Positions 20,113 through 30,091 of a DNA stretch of 64,000 bases are shown piece by piece. The stretch lies in the NCBI RefSeq assembly GCF_029227915.1, contig NC_079877.1, positions 10,046,001 through 10,110,000 on the forward strand, given 5' to 3'. The notes beneath the pieces are model-generated. The model saw only the letters and a list, made by a program, of their open reading frames with translations, had not been told where the DNA came from and searched no databases. A program made the position numbers and the translations under genes. Each line of letters begins with the position of its first letter. The stretch's first letter is position 1. This stretch comes from Hydractinia symbiolongicarpus (taxonomy: Eukaryota > Cnidaria > Hydrozoa > Anthoathecata > Hydractiniidae).

Positions 20113-20316
20113 GAAATTTTTTACTCAGGATAGCCTCTTCAATTGCTATTGGTACAGCTATCAACGAGGGTCTAAGATATCAATTCTATTCTGATGCTGA
20201 GCGGTAAGCAGAAAAGATAGATTCACACTTTCATAGTCCCTGGCATGACTCGGTGAGGGTTTGAACCCAAGACTTCCCGCAGTGGAAGCGAGCGCTCTAC
20301 CATAAGGCTACCAGCA
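20078..20316 (-). repeat. tRNA-derived SINE with (AAT)n tail
   Basis: On the minus strand the head (from 20316) resembles a tRNA: an A-box-like region TGGTAGAGCGCT and a B box GGGTTCAAACCC at 20257-20268. A tRNA-unrelated body follows, and the tail at 20078-20113 is (AAT)n. Copy 1 of the Helitron-like element sits in this tail, and the 17864-18129 tract is probably the rest of it. Confidence 0.65.
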
Positions 20317-20389
20317 TACACCTCATCTTTTAAGGTGTTAAACATTAAAACATTTTTTTATATCCTTGTGTTTTTTTGTCTGAACCTAC

Positions 20390-20551
20390 CTAATGAACGA
20401 AAACGTTTGTAGCGCCTATATGCAAAGCAGCTCAAAGCAGCGACAACCAAAAAGACAGGGGAAGCAATGGTGATATACAGCCATGTATTCTTTGATTTCT
20501 CTTCTTTTCTTTTTTCTTCTTTCTTTGATTTCTTTTCCAAATGAAGTGGTT
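20390..20551 (-). other. Ig-receptor gene 1, transmembrane exon
   Basis: Acceptor TTCTTTTTAG at 20552, then two bases and an open frame: a Lys/Glu-rich juxtamembrane segment (EKKSKKEEKRKEEKSKN), a membrane helix (WLYITIASPVFLVVAALSCF) and a basic stop-transfer (YRRYKRFRS). A donor (TTAG then gtaggt) lies at 20390. It is ph1-ph1 and 162 bp long. The donor context is the same as in the transmembrane exon of gene 2 (45518). If not spliced there, the frame runs on to a stop at 20358. Type I membrane receptor end; fits the Ig exon upstream. Confidence 0.6.
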
Positions 20552-20860
20552 CTAAAAAGAAATCCTTTTTAGAAAAGAAAACAAGCTAATTTTATTGGCA
20601 TGTCTTTGAGCTTACACGTTTCGCATCACTATTTGTATAATTATGACATTTTGTAAGAAGTGCCTTCTATCATAACCACAAGATGTTGTTATTAAAGGTT
20701 AGTATATTCACCGCCTTCTGCCCAGACTATGGGAGATTCTAAAGGCCGGAGGGGCGTAATAACGTAGAAAGTTAAAAGCGGTTATAAGACTTTGTGTGCA
20801 TGGTTAAAATTACAACAACTAATTTTCAATAATAATAAAAAACCTGCACAATCAACATAC

Positions 20861-21226
20861 CTTTCACAATCACGTATATTGGTTTTTTTGCTTGTGTCAC
20901 GTTTACAATCGGATTTATCTTCATAAAAATTACCGACAAATAAAAAACACCTGTGTCGGCATAATTCAATTTTTTAATATATAAAGCAAAGTGCGTGCTA
21001 TTCATTGTCCACTTGAATCTGTCATTAAAACTTTTTTTTTCATATCTTCTGAATCATCCTCTGGGGAAAATGTGGAACAGTTTTCTATTTGAACGTCCAA
21101 AGAAAAGTTCCATATCTAGAATCCATTCGTACCTATCATCTACTTTCACCTTCCAAACAAGCCGTGCCGTCTGGTTTGCATATTCAGTCAATCTCTTCGT
21201 TGCTGGGATTACTTGTCCACACAGTG
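20861..21226 (-). pseudogene. Ig-receptor gene 1, Ig-like domain exon with in-frame TGA
   Basis: A 366 bp exon (acceptor AAATAG, donor AAAG/gtatgt, phase 1-1) encodes an Ig-like V-set-type domain: CGQVIPATKR, NQTARLVWKV near strands B-C, and LNYADTGVFYLSV as the strand F equivalent of the canonical D-x-G/A-x-Y-x-C motif, but with no Cys. It aligns over its length with the exon at 61934-62311. One TGA after HIFPRG breaks the frame in the middle. It resembles the unusual Ig domains of hydractiniid allorecognition receptors. Exons further upstream are not found before Polinton C at 22448. Confidence 0.55.
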
Positions 21227-22442
21227 CTATTTATTATGTAGAATATGATACTGTTATACATATGTTATAAAACTGGGTTATGTTTCAGAATCTTTGAAGG
21301 AGAAAAATTATTAACATTTTAATATCAAAGATACATAAAACACAGATATCATTTCGTTTATTGCGACTAAGCACTGTAATATCCCTATGGTATTTAAATT
21401 CAAATTTTTTCATGCTGTAAGCTTTCATAAAAAAGCTATTTTTATTCACAGTTCTGTAAATTTAAGTGTTCCAAGATTCTATTGCCATCATTAATAAAAT
21501 CAATAAAATTGATGGTAAAAAAACAAAAAACAAACAAAAAAAAACACGCTAAAAACAAACATCTCCACATTCGATTTTTGCACTCTATATACCAACATAC
21601 CTCATAACGTCCGTTGACAAACATTTCTTTAGTACGCAGAGTTTAAAAAAACATGTGATCTCTAAATCGATCCCACGACCTATTGTCTCTTTTTGCATAT
21701 CAGACGGCGAGGCAAACATGGCCCTAGTGGAGGCTGGTCAGAAATCTTTGATTTTCGGAGGTTTTAAAATAATTCCCTCGTGTCTCGTTTATCCAGATTT
21801 TTTTTACTTCCTTTGGCAAGCGAGATTCGATTTAATTATCAGGGTCTCAATCTTAACTTGCGTTTTTATAACTCAACTATTGCTGCCGTAGCTAAACTAA
21901 ACTTGCTTCTGGTAATAATTTTTGGTACAATGCGCTATTAACTATTCCGTCCAGCATTCTATTTTAGTAAACTTGTTATATAATTTATTGAATAGTGCAC
22001 CGTCAAAAGGGACTTAAGGGTGTACATGGCAAACCTTATAAACATGTTAAAAATCCGTAAATACACACGGTCTCTACATGTTCACTTGTCTTAAGTAAAA
22101 AAAAGCAGTTTGAATGCTGCTTTAAAGTTAAGACAGGAATTTTTAAAAAAATTATATTTTTAACAATGTCTGACCGGTGATCTTAAAGAATTTTGTCGCT
22201 TAAATGCAAAAATATAATATATAATAGTCCTTACCATAATGTAGCAAAACTAACTCAATATTCAAATAAAGCAAGATCTTCATTTTATTTTCACACCTTA
22301 ATCGAGATAATTATTAAATAAAAATGTTTGATAAATATTCCTTATTTTACTATTACTTTAAATATTTATAAAGTCATTTATACTAAATTATTAACACTTG
22401 CGGTAATATAGCTAGCTATATATATCATTGACTTATTTAGTA
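21227..22442. other. Non-coding flank left of Polinton C
   Basis: AT-rich sequence with no gene that I can support. A short ATG-led segment on the minus strand at about 21625 ends in a good donor, but its phase does not fit the Ig exon at 21226. Confidence 0.4.
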
Positions 22443-22447
22443 ATAAA
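22443..22447. repeat. Target site duplication of Polinton C (left)
   Basis: ATAAA directly precedes the terminal AGAGATAG; ATAAA also directly follows the right end at 37021-37025. Mavericks make 5-6 bp duplications. AT-rich, so chance agreement is possible. Confidence 0.5.
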
Positions 22448-22686
22448 AGAGATAGAGAAATGTATGTTATGGCGCAGTCGCGCTCGCACATCGCGCACAT
22501 CGCGCACACCCACGGTCAACCACAACAAATCCAATACCATGCAGTGCTTATCCATGGAATTTAAGGGTAAAGTCCCCATCAATGCTGCAAATGAGTAAAA
22601 AATGTTCTAGGGCACCTGGAGGGGGAACTCCCTTATATAGTGCTGACGTAATCACGAATCAACGCATGCGCAGTAAAGAGGTGAAC
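22448..22686. repeat. Left terminal inverted repeat of Polinton C
   Basis: Matches the reverse complement of 36792-37020 with few differences, one being a 10 bp repeat of CATCGCGCA. It contains a TATA-like CCTTATATAG block and the palindromic core GCATGCGC near its inner edge, which could act as a promoter region for the genes at both ends. Confidence 0.92.
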
Positions 22687-22717
22687 TGTTGTAAGATATA
22701 AAAAATACTACTAATAA

Positions 22718-22903
22718 ATGTGGATTAACTGTCAATCAAAATTCGATATATTTGGAACTGCAGTAGTCATGACCTTCCTAGCTGGTATGGGTCTCTCCAT
22801 CCCACTGATGGCATTAGCAATAGTGAAAGAAACAGAGAGGGACAAGGACAATGAACGGAGGATTCAAGACCTAGAGGATGAGGTTATAAATTTAAATAAA
22901 TGA
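22718..22903 (+). CDS. Small membrane/coiled-coil protein, 61 aa
   Basis: ATG 22718 in AATAAATG context, 31 bp inside the terminal repeat. A membrane helix (TAVVMTFLAGMGLSIPLMAL) is followed by a charged coil (ETERDKDNERRIQDLEDEV). The stop TGA overlaps the ATG of the next gene (ATGA at 22900-22903), so translation may be coupled. The homologue in element A (14070-14255) has the same length. Intact frame; function unknown. Confidence 0.6.
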   Translation: MWINCQSKFDIFGTAVVMTFLAGMGLSIPLMALAIVKETERDKDNERRIQDLEDEVINLNK

Positions 22904-23076
22904 CGGAAAAATGTCACGACTGCGAACGTATGTTGGATGTGTACGACAGATGTGCCTGCGGACAAAGGCTCATGATAAAGGCTATTATGTTGTGTTGGTA
23001 CTGCTACCAGGAATATATCACGTATAACGGTGGTAGTTCTGTATGGGAGCAAGATGAAATCCTCGGACAGTGTTGA
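22900..23076 (+). CDS. Small zinc-ribbon protein, 58 aa
   Basis: Overlaps the previous gene by four bases and has the TAAATG context. The sequence has CHDCERM, CACGQR, and CWYCYQEY: two pairs typical of a treble-clef or zinc-ribbon fold and a third CxxC. Missing from automated ORF lists because of size. The 3' end overlaps the start of the next reading frame (ATG 23053). The homologue in A is at 13890-14062. It may be a small transcription or DNA-binding factor; this is inference. Confidence 0.6.
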   Translation: MTEKCHDCERMLDVYDRCACGQRLMIKAIMLCWYCYQEYITYNGGSSVWEQDEILGQC

Positions 23077-23653
23077 TATTTCAATAAAGATGCTACAATT
23101 TGAGAGTGAGCTCGTCAACCCTAAATTATTTTGGTCATTTGCTGCTACCTTTACGGACATCAATGATATCAACGTGGATTATCTGACAGTCAGATCCAAT
23201 TCCTGTCAATGGAGGCAAGGATAACCGGTACATAGTAGGCTACAATACACGAGACCCTGTAGTTGCGCTCAGAGTAAAAGCACCTAAAACCTGGTCCCAG
23301 CATGGGGTCACCCGGTACGACACCAATGCAATACCGGCGACGAGTCTGGATTTTAAAGAGTACCCCGATTGGGTCGCGAAGTATCGCCAAACCTGGTCCA
23401 AGTTCGAAGACCTCATTTTTGAGCATTGACGACGGAGCCTGTGAAAAAAGACCATTACGTGAGCGCTAAACTGAAATACCACAAGGATGCAATCACGACT
23501 AAATTCCACGGTATGCCAGTACCCTACGATGAGCCATGCCAAGTCAGTGCAATCCTGGCATTTCATCGGTGTATATGCAATGTAAAAACTACTAACTTCA
23601 GATACATATTACGGAATGTCGATAAAAGGACTTCAAAAAAGAATGGTTGCTGA
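23053..23653 (+). pseudogene. Polinton protein of unknown function (element C), broken
   Basis: Segments in three frames: SVDISIKMLQFESELVNPKL, LFWSFAATFTDINDINVDYL; then GKDNRYIVGYNTRDPVVALR and SLDFKEYPDWVAKYRQ; then KLKYHKDAITTKFHGMPVPY and QVSAILAFHRC. Frameshifts lie near 23200 and 23430. The homologue in A is at 13318-13880. Beta-rich, about 200 residues when complete. Not recognised. Confidence 0.5.
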
Positions 23654-23720
23654 ATGAGGATTAAAAAACCATACATTTTATAGGTCATACAAGACCTATA
23701 AAATATACAAAAGCTTATAC

Positions 23721-24287
23721 TCAGGTGGAGACTCTAGGTAGCGCTTGCATACTGTACAGACTGAAGTTTTTTAAAACTTCATTTCTACCTTCCTCTCGCC
23801 CTTTCGCAACTAGCTGGGCACACTCCGGTTCATTAATGGCGTTAACGATCTGTTTAACACGTTGATGTATCTGTTCCTTTAGCAGCATATACTTTTTATG
23901 TTCCTGTGTAATGAGGGTGAACTCATAGTCGCTGATGACTCCATTCAACCCCTTCCCGGCATTCCGCAGAACAGCCTGACCAATTCCGACGGCGGTCGTG
24001 ATTCCACCCATGGCTATACATAGGGGAGCTTCCAAAACCGTTCCTAGCACCCCGATCCCAATGCCTGAGGTGATAATGCTGATACTCAGTAGTCCATGTC
24101 ACAATACCTCACCCAGGTCCCATGCATCTTAAACTTCTTGGCGAGTCTTTTCTGCTGTTTAATCTCATCCCACATACACTTTTCAATCTCCTATCTTCCC
24201 AAGTCTATATTTTTGGCTTTCGTGGATAGTATCGTCCTCCGCGGGTGACATCGGTAGGTTTGGATATAGCTTGGTTACATCGCTCAT
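23721..24287 (-). pseudogene. Polinton helical membrane protein (element C), broken
   Basis: ATG 24287 (GCATAAATG) opens SDVTKLYPNLPMSPAEDD, then RLGKIGD and a stop. After frame changes come RLAKKFKMHGTWVRYCDMDY and the open C-terminal segment (23721-24050) with a Gly-rich hydrophobic stretch (CIAMGGITTAVGIGQAVL) and a coil (KKYMLLKEQIHQRVKQIVNA). The start codon directly follows the TAA of the penton-like gene. The basic N-terminus plus glycine-rich membrane segment suggests a virion membrane protein; function unknown. Confidence 0.5.
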
Positions 24288-24926
24288 TTATGCTATCAAT
24301 AGATGCATCGTAACTCCGGCGAACGAAACATTCTTTTCATGGTGATATTCGTCTGTTAGCATGAACTCCAAACGATCCGTGGAGCCCTTAAAACGTAAGT
24401 AGATCGAAGTGTCAAAACTTCAGGTAAGCATGTCCCCCCAAGCGTTTAACTCTTTGGTGGGAAGCAAGGCCAGAGTTTTAGACTTTTTGCCATCAAGTAG
24501 GCAATCAACTGTGGACAAATAAGCCGTAGTCGAATATAGACGTCAGTCCTGTAGACTGCATCGTAGTCACCATCGTAGGGTAGACCCAGGAGCTCTTGCA
24601 GTTGTCTATGAATCACAACCGTATACCCGTCACTGACACGGAGCCTACAGAGTCCATTTTTCAGGACAAACAGGTTAATCTTGTCCTCTGCCTGACTATT
24701 CACAATAGTTGCCAATATCTTCAACGTTGTATAGATCGTTCATGATAGCGATCCTAGTCACCCTCTGATCAGGCCCTACCTTACGTATGGTAAAGTCGTT
24801 GCTGCATTAAATGTTCAACCTCGTAGGTGGAATACTGATAGATTTTAAGGCTATGCGAGTGTCCTGTCCTAGGTAGTCTTCAAATATCGTAGGCTTGACA
24901 ATATCAGTGACGTAGAGTTGCTTCAT
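24288..24926 (-). pseudogene. Polinton penton-like/minor capsid candidate (element C), broken
   Basis: ATG 24926 begins KQLYVTDIVKPTIFEDYLGQ. Later frames hold VTRIAIMNDLYNVED, ATIVNSQAEDKINLFVLKNG, RVSDGYTVVIHRQLQELLGL and ALLPTKELNAWGDML. At least two frame changes or stops occur. It diverges from the tail-anchored gene across only 24 bp, most of which is a hairpin. The homologue is at 11946-12610. Assignment as penton is by size and context only. Confidence 0.35.
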
Positions 24927-24944
24927 CCTTTCTTCTAAGAAAGG
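24927..24944. promoter_or_regulatory. 8-bp-arm perfect hairpin filling a 24-bp divergent gene gap
   Basis: CCTTTCTT, CT, AAGAAAGG. It sits between the minus-strand ATG at 24926 and the plus-strand ATG at 24951. Element A has a longer hairpin of different sequence at the same junction (11907-11956). Confidence 0.6.
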
Positions 24945-24950
24945 GTGAAC

Positions 24951-26205
24951 ATGTACTCGTACAAACCCAAGGCAAAGTACAAATCCAATAGAGGAGAATG
25001 GCCACTTGGTATCACGAGCATTGAGCATTACGATCTGTACGTGTCTACAGATTCGCACATTGAGGTGGTATTCCCTGATTTTACCAAGTATGCCATAAAA
25101 ATCCCCACCAATTTGCTGAATGACCCTGTTAGGGTGGGTTGGACAGGACAGTCTTGGACTATTGGAATATCCAGGTTAATTTTGCCTCCCATTGCGCAAC
25201 GACGCCTTTGGTCATCTCTGCCAAGCATCTGACGGGTTCCGTACCCCTTGTCAACTCGACTTTCAAATTTCACGCATACTATCACATGCGTCGTATATTG
25301 GCAAGGATGAAGTACCCATGCCTTATGACGATGGGTTTTCCGAGTACAAAAATCCCTACTCAACCTCAAGCTACGCTCAAGTGTGTCGCCAGTATTGTGC
25401 AGATCCCAATAGTCCATATAAATTCAAAGCAGTTATGTCGTCACTCACCAACGGAAGATGGTGGCCCCAAGTCGACGGTGATTGGGTCAAGTTCATCATC
25501 CCCACAAGTCAGGGCCTGACGTCGGAAGGTCTGACCAAGCTAAGCAAGATTATCAGGGCTTACGTGGTTTTTTTACTGGAGTTGCAGGCGAGGGCTTAGG
25601 CATCCTTAATCTGGTCCGGTGCGGATAACTACACGGCAAGGCAGATCCTATTGCAAACATTTGAGGCCATGGTAGAACGTCAGGATAATGCAGGGCATGA
25701 CATCACGGAATTCCAGAAAGTGTTGTAATATGCCCAAACTCCGGTGAATTTTGCCGTCATGCCAAGCGTGTAAATGCTGCTTTCTGATACGAACCTGCGT
25801 TTAGGCAAAATTATAGGGTATAACAACAACATTCTCATAGCATCTGCCAATGTAATTGTGGGGGTACAGGTTGATGCGAATAACAAGCTGATTCATACAG
25901 ACAGGGCTATAAAACCACCTCCCAAGCATACCGAGTAAACCATCAGACATATGGAAGCTATCAAATCACCACCCAAGCATACTATCAAACAACCTCCTAA
26001 TCATACTGCACCTCCTATACAGGTCATACCATATACACCCTCAAAACATACCATACAAGCTATACCATATACACCCCCAAAACATACCATACCCCACGCC
26101 TCCTACACCCGAACAACCCCCACAAAACCAACATAATGGATACCAAGACTGCCTTGATCACGACGGGGGTAGGCTTCATCATAGCGTACATCTGGCTGAA
26201 GTAAC
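24951..26205 (+). pseudogene. Polinton tail-anchored virion-type protein (element C), broken
   Basis: Starts MYSYKPKAKYKSNRGEWPLG and passes through PDFTKYAIKIPTNLLNDPVR. After a frame change come LDYWNIQVNFASHCATTPLV, MPYDDGFSEYKNPYSTSSYA and LTNGRWWPQVDGDWVKFIIP, then GKIIGYNNNILIASANVIVG. A Pro-rich stalk with PPKHT and IPYTPPKHT units leads to the anchor ALITTGVGFIIAYIWLK and a stop at 26203-26205. Several frameshifts or stops. It converges with the coiled-coil gene with no spacing. Likely surface or minor structural protein; function unproven. Confidence 0.55.
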
Positions 26206-27088
26206 CTATTTCCTTCCAACATATAGCACGGCAAACCCGGCAGCAGCCGCAATGGCCATGAACAGATGCTTGGCCGCTACCATCAGAAAGAAAGAGACAA
26301 CTGTGCTAATAATCCCAGGTAATGCAGCACCTGCTTTGCCTGCCAAGTACTTTAAAAATTTCCCCAATCTTTCCAACTGTTTCTCTACAAACCCTTTCCC
26401 AGCCCCATCCGAGGGACTTCCTCCTGCAACACCCGCTGTAGCACGTCCTCCCGTAACGGAGAGTACAATGGTGGAAACCAGCAGACCGATAGCCGATACG
26501 ATACTTGCTGTCAAACCCTGTTCCCTGAAAAGTATTATAAGCTTTTCAAGCAAGGGCATGTCATCTCCGGCAATTTTTATCAACCCAGCCTTGATGTTCT
26601 TCAGATGCTTAAAAATCTCAGAGGAAAGTATACCGTGCCTATCCAGTACAACCTTCCTATCCTTTTTCAATATTTCAATATCCTTCTCAAGATTGGCAAT
26701 ATCCTTATCCCTTTGCCTCCTGGCTTTCTGCTTTTTACGATTTTGCAATGTGAGTACTATTTCCGCTAAAGTTCTTTTCCCTGTCACAATTTTCTTAACT
26801 ACAAGTTGGTTATCCTCTTTCATCCTAAACCTGTCGTAATGTATCGCATTAGGCACCAGATCCAAATCATCCATAAGAATAGTGTAGAGACTTTTAACCC
26901 TCGATTTAAAAAGAACGATCTCGGTCGACTCCGTACCCAACTCCGTACCCGACCCCACTCGCCAATGTGTGTCCGGCTGTTGTCCAGGCGTTCCAGGAAG
27001 CTGCTGCGTTCACTGGCGTATTGTCTTTCCCACCCTTATGCTCTCTACCAATATCATCCTTATGCGTAAATTCTCGATTATCAGCCAT
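26206..27088 (-). pseudogene. Polinton coiled-coil/membrane protein, first copy in C
   Basis: ATG 27088 in TATAAATG context opens an N-terminal Gly-rich region (VGYGVGYGV), then one frameshift at about 26930-26958. The rest (26206-26958, 250 codons) is open: EIVLTLQNRKKQKARRQRDK with a long charged coil, PLLEKLIILFREQGLTASIV, two hydrophobic stretches, KFLKYLAGKAGAALPGIIST and a terminal helix AAAAGFAVLYVG. This is the best copy of the family. It diverges from capsid sequence at about 27118. Confidence 0.65.
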
Positions 27089-27117
27089 TTATATTAGAAA
27101 ATTTGCTTATATATTAA

Positions 27118-27978
27118 ACATTAGTGCATTTGGAACTACTCTGGACCCATACGCACGAAGCAGCTTTGTGGAATCAAAGGTCGGAAGCAACGTGTTCAGA
27201 TAAGCCACATACCAAGCACGATTAACCAGAACGAATGTTGATGTGCCAAACATGTCCCAGAATGATGTCATATTTCCTGGGAGTCTCAAGCTCTTATTTG
27301 ACTTGACGCTGACGGGGAAAAACACAAAGCGTACCCTAGTCAGCAACATCAGCAAAAGTCTGGTGCGAAACCTACGTATTACCCTGAATAGCAACGAGGT
27401 ACAGAACATAAGCGACTACAGCACCCTGGCAGTCTACGGCGATCTCTGGCTAAACAAATTCGATCGTGAAAATAACTATTACGGAGTTCCAAAAGGTGTT
27501 GCAATATGACCAGACCCCCGTTAACGTCACTGTCATGCATCAGGTGTATATGCTGCCCTCCGACACAAATCTGCGTATAGGCAAAATTGTAGGGTATAGC
27601 AACAACATTTTAATTGCCCCCGCAAGTGCGATGATTGGTATCCAGCTTGACTGAAATATCAAGCCTATTGCAAGGCATGCGTCTGCCACACCCCTCAGAC
27701 ATACCTTACCCACAAAGCACACCACACCACCCATACATAATTTATGACATACCATACCACGCTAGCATATAACACCTATTACATCTCCTATGCATACTCC
27801 CAATCATACTATGCAGACCATACCACCCCACGGGGCTACAACAACATCGTCTCCCATACCCGAACAACCCCCACAAAATCAACACGAGGATACCAAGGCC
27901 TCATTAATCACCATAGGGGTAGGCATCATACTGGCCTATATATGGTTACGAAAAAATAAGGTCTTATTTTACGTATAG
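27118..27978 (+). pseudogene. Chimera of capsid N-terminus and tail-anchored protein C-terminus
   Basis: 27118-27480 encodes the first 120 or so capsid codons (SAFGTTLDPYAR, then LKLLFDLTLTGKNTKRTLVS). At about 27480 it switches, within NNYYGV, to the tail-anchored gene (EFQKVLQYDQTPVNVTVMHQ, KIVGYSNNILIAPASA), whose Pro-rich stalk and anchor SLITIGVGIILAYIWL end at 27976-27978. A small indel also breaks the capsid part. This marks a recombination joint between the middle of one capsid gene and the 3' part of a tail-anchored gene. Confidence 0.7.
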
Positions 27979-28725
27979 CACGACAAGCCCGGCAGCTCCT
28001 ACGATGGCCATGTACAGATGTTTTGCGGCGTACGTAACGATGGTTGACGCTAACCTCAGAAGGAAGGAGACTACTGTGCCGATAATTCTTGGCAGGGTAG
28101 CACCTGGGTTGCCTGCTAGATAATTCAGGAAGTTTCCAAGCCTCTCCAGTTGTTACTACCTTCATCAAGCCCGACAAACGAAGTCCGTAGCATCATCATC
28201 CATCCCCTCCAAGGATTCCATCTCAATATGTCTGGCCTCCTCCTCTATTTTATTATACCTTTTCAGGAGATTTTGGGCCCTTAATTTACCGCCTTTGTTG
28301 GGTGTAACATAGTCCACAAACCCCAGGGCTTGCAGTCGATTACTACCCAGGAACGTTTGTATCCGTTAGTTTTTAGGCAACCATCTTGATTCGTAAGTAC
28401 TATTTCCTTGATGGTTTTTTCAACCTTTTACTATCTCCTTTACAATGAGTTGATTCCCCTTGTCTTCCCCTGAACATATCATAATATTTTGCACTAGGCT
28501 GTAACCCCAATTTTTCCGTAAGACGATCGTAAAGGCTATCGTTCTTTGATTTTAGTAACTTTTGCCTCTACCATGAAAGATCCCCATGCTGTTGTTCTGT
28601 TGAAGGCCCCGACGTTTCAGGAAGTTTTGGCGTTCCAGGGAGTTTTGACGTGGTATCATCAGGGTTATCTGGATAGCCCCTATCTTCCTCCTCATCATCA
28701 GGTACAAATACTGGATTGGTCAGCA
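27969..28725 (-). pseudogene. Polinton coiled-coil/membrane protein, second copy in C
   Basis: The C-terminal part reads QLERLGNFLNYLAGNPGATL and PRIIGTVVSFLLRL, then YAAKHLYMAIVGAAGLVVLY. Upstream pieces around 28190-28720 (DDATDFVGL, PNKGGKLRAQNLLKRYN) are in several frames. It is clearly diverged from the first copy at 26206-27088, so the duplication is old or comes from recombination between different elements. Confidence 0.55.
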
Positions 28726-28762
28726 TTCTTTATTTAAAATTTCCCTATATATAATAAATATA

Positions 28763-29319
28763 AGTGCATTTGGAACGACGCTAGAGCCCTATGCAAAGAT
28801 GAAGCAACTATTTGGTATCAAGGGCCGAAAACAAAGGGTTCAAATAAATCACACACCTTCAACCATTAACCAGAACGCGGACCTGCATGTGGATATGCCT
28901 AATATGTCCGGGAATGATGTCATCTTTCCGGGATCCATCAAGCTTCTATTTGACCTGACGCTGACGGGGACCAATACAAAGCGTACCATTGTTAGCAACA
29001 TTCGTAACGGCTTTGTAAATAATCTACGTATCACTTTGAACGGCAACGAGGTACAGCATATTAGCGAATACATTATCCTAGCCTTGTATAGAGACTTGTG
29101 GCCGCAAAAACTTGATAGGGACATTAACCTTGTTTTAAAGGGCATCAATCCTAACGCCGGGACTATCCGGGCCCTGCAGGTCAAGACAACCGACCATGTC
29201 GGGACAGATGAGGAGAAGGCCATCGTGATCGTACAGGGGATTTCATGGCTTACGTCTACCTCTTACAGGATGCCCAATTAAATATCCTGGATGGTAGGTT
29301 CCACTCCGTGAAGTATTAA
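28763..29319 (+). pseudogene. MCP: Polinton major capsid protein (element C), core deleted
   Basis: The N-terminal 150 codons are open from 28799 (KQLFGIKGRKQRVQINHTPS; NDVIFPGSIKLLFDLTLTG; NADLHVDMPNMSGN). At VIVQG the frame jumps to the C-terminal GDFMAYVYLLQDAQLNILDG, ending at the TAA at 29317-29319. About 290 central residues are missing compared with element B. The expected initiator near 28765 reads ATA instead of ATG. No capsid gene in the window is complete. Confidence 0.7.
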
Positions 29320-29328
29320 ATGAACACA

Positions 29329-29360
29329 ATTTGTATTTGTCCTCAGAGGCAAATACAAAT
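29329..29360. promoter_or_regulatory. 11-bp-arm hairpin upstream of Zn-repeat gene
   Basis: ATTTGTATTTG and CAAATACAAAT form perfect arms with a partly paired loop (TCCTCAGAGG). It ends five bases before ATG 29365 and follows the capsid stop by ten bases. Confidence 0.65.
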
Positions 29361-29364
29361 CAAT

Positions 29365-29790
29365 ATGGAAGAAAACAAGAGATGCTCGAGTTGTAAAGAA
29401 GCGTTGGCCCTGGATGCATTTAGGGTGTTGAAAAATGGAAAACTGACAACAAATTGTATAAGTTGCATGGATAAAAAGAAACAACAGCGTACTAAAAACA
29501 AGTGCCCCCATCAAAGGCAGAGATCCAGGTGTAAAGAATGTGGCGGAAGTGAAATATGCCCCCATCAAAGGATGAGATCCACCTGTAAAAAGTGCGGGGC
29601 AATGGTATTTGCAAGCATGAAAGGCGAAGAACAGAGTGCAAAGAGTGCAAGGGAAGTCAGATTTGTCCCTATCAAAGGCAGAGGGCATATTGTAAAGAAT
29701 GTGGCGGAAGTAAAATTTGTCCTCATCAAAGGGTGAGATACCAATGTAATGAGTGTAGGGGAAGTCAATTACTCTTGTCAAGGCTTTCAT
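29365..29790 (+). pseudogene. Zn-repeat protein (element C), frameshifted
   Basis: MEENKRCSSCKEALALDAF, CISCMDKKKQQRTKNKCPHQ, then repeats of C-K-x-C-G-G-S-x-I-C-P-H-Q-R-x-R (at least five counting both frames: CKECGGSEICPHQRMR, CKKCG, CKECKGSQICPYQRQR, CKECGGSKICPHQRVR). One frame change lies near 29610. The end runs into ATPase sequence at about 29765, so the gene has lost its C-terminus; relatives at 30926-31707 carry an HNH-like C-terminal end. Probable zinc-binding nuclease or DNA-binding protein. Confidence 0.6.
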
Positions 29791-30091
29791 CAGCTACACA
29801 GTTGTCCACGACAAACAAACTCTCCTCACCCGCTAGTAACGATGACAATTTCTGGATCCAGTCAAACTGCTCATTTCCGGGGTCTATAAGGAACACATAA
29901 TCATCCTTCCAGAGCGATGCCCTCTCAAGGTATGTCTTATTCCACCGTATAGTAGGGCACAGTATCACAATGTTGTGATAGTGTCTCCTATACTCCTGCT
30001 CAAGTAGATCCAAAACACGTTGCGTCTTGCCACAGTCTGTTGGGCCTGTAAAGATAGCTGTATGCAGTTCCTTTACAACGTCTAATGACAT
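29765..30091 (-). pseudogene. ATP: Polinton packaging ATPase (element C), C-terminus deleted
   Basis: ATG 30091 (CAATAAATG) opens 108 codons with intact Walker A (FTGPTDCGKTQRVLDLLEQ) and HNIVILCPTIRWNKTYLERA, then the Walker B region LFVVDNCVADES, where element B has VDD. It then ends at SLDKSN, where B continues RQQPLLEF. The remaining half has been deleted with a joint to the Zn-repeat gene. Start adjoins the stop of the zinc-ribbon gene. Confidence 0.8.

Noticed and set aside
20221-20316. Possible tRNA gene
   Set aside because: A and B boxes are present but the cloverleaf is poor, and a body and AAT tail follow, so it is a SINE head.
26252-26839. Plus-strand 195-codon open frame
   Set aside because: Antisense shadow of the coiled-coil protein gene at 26206-27088.
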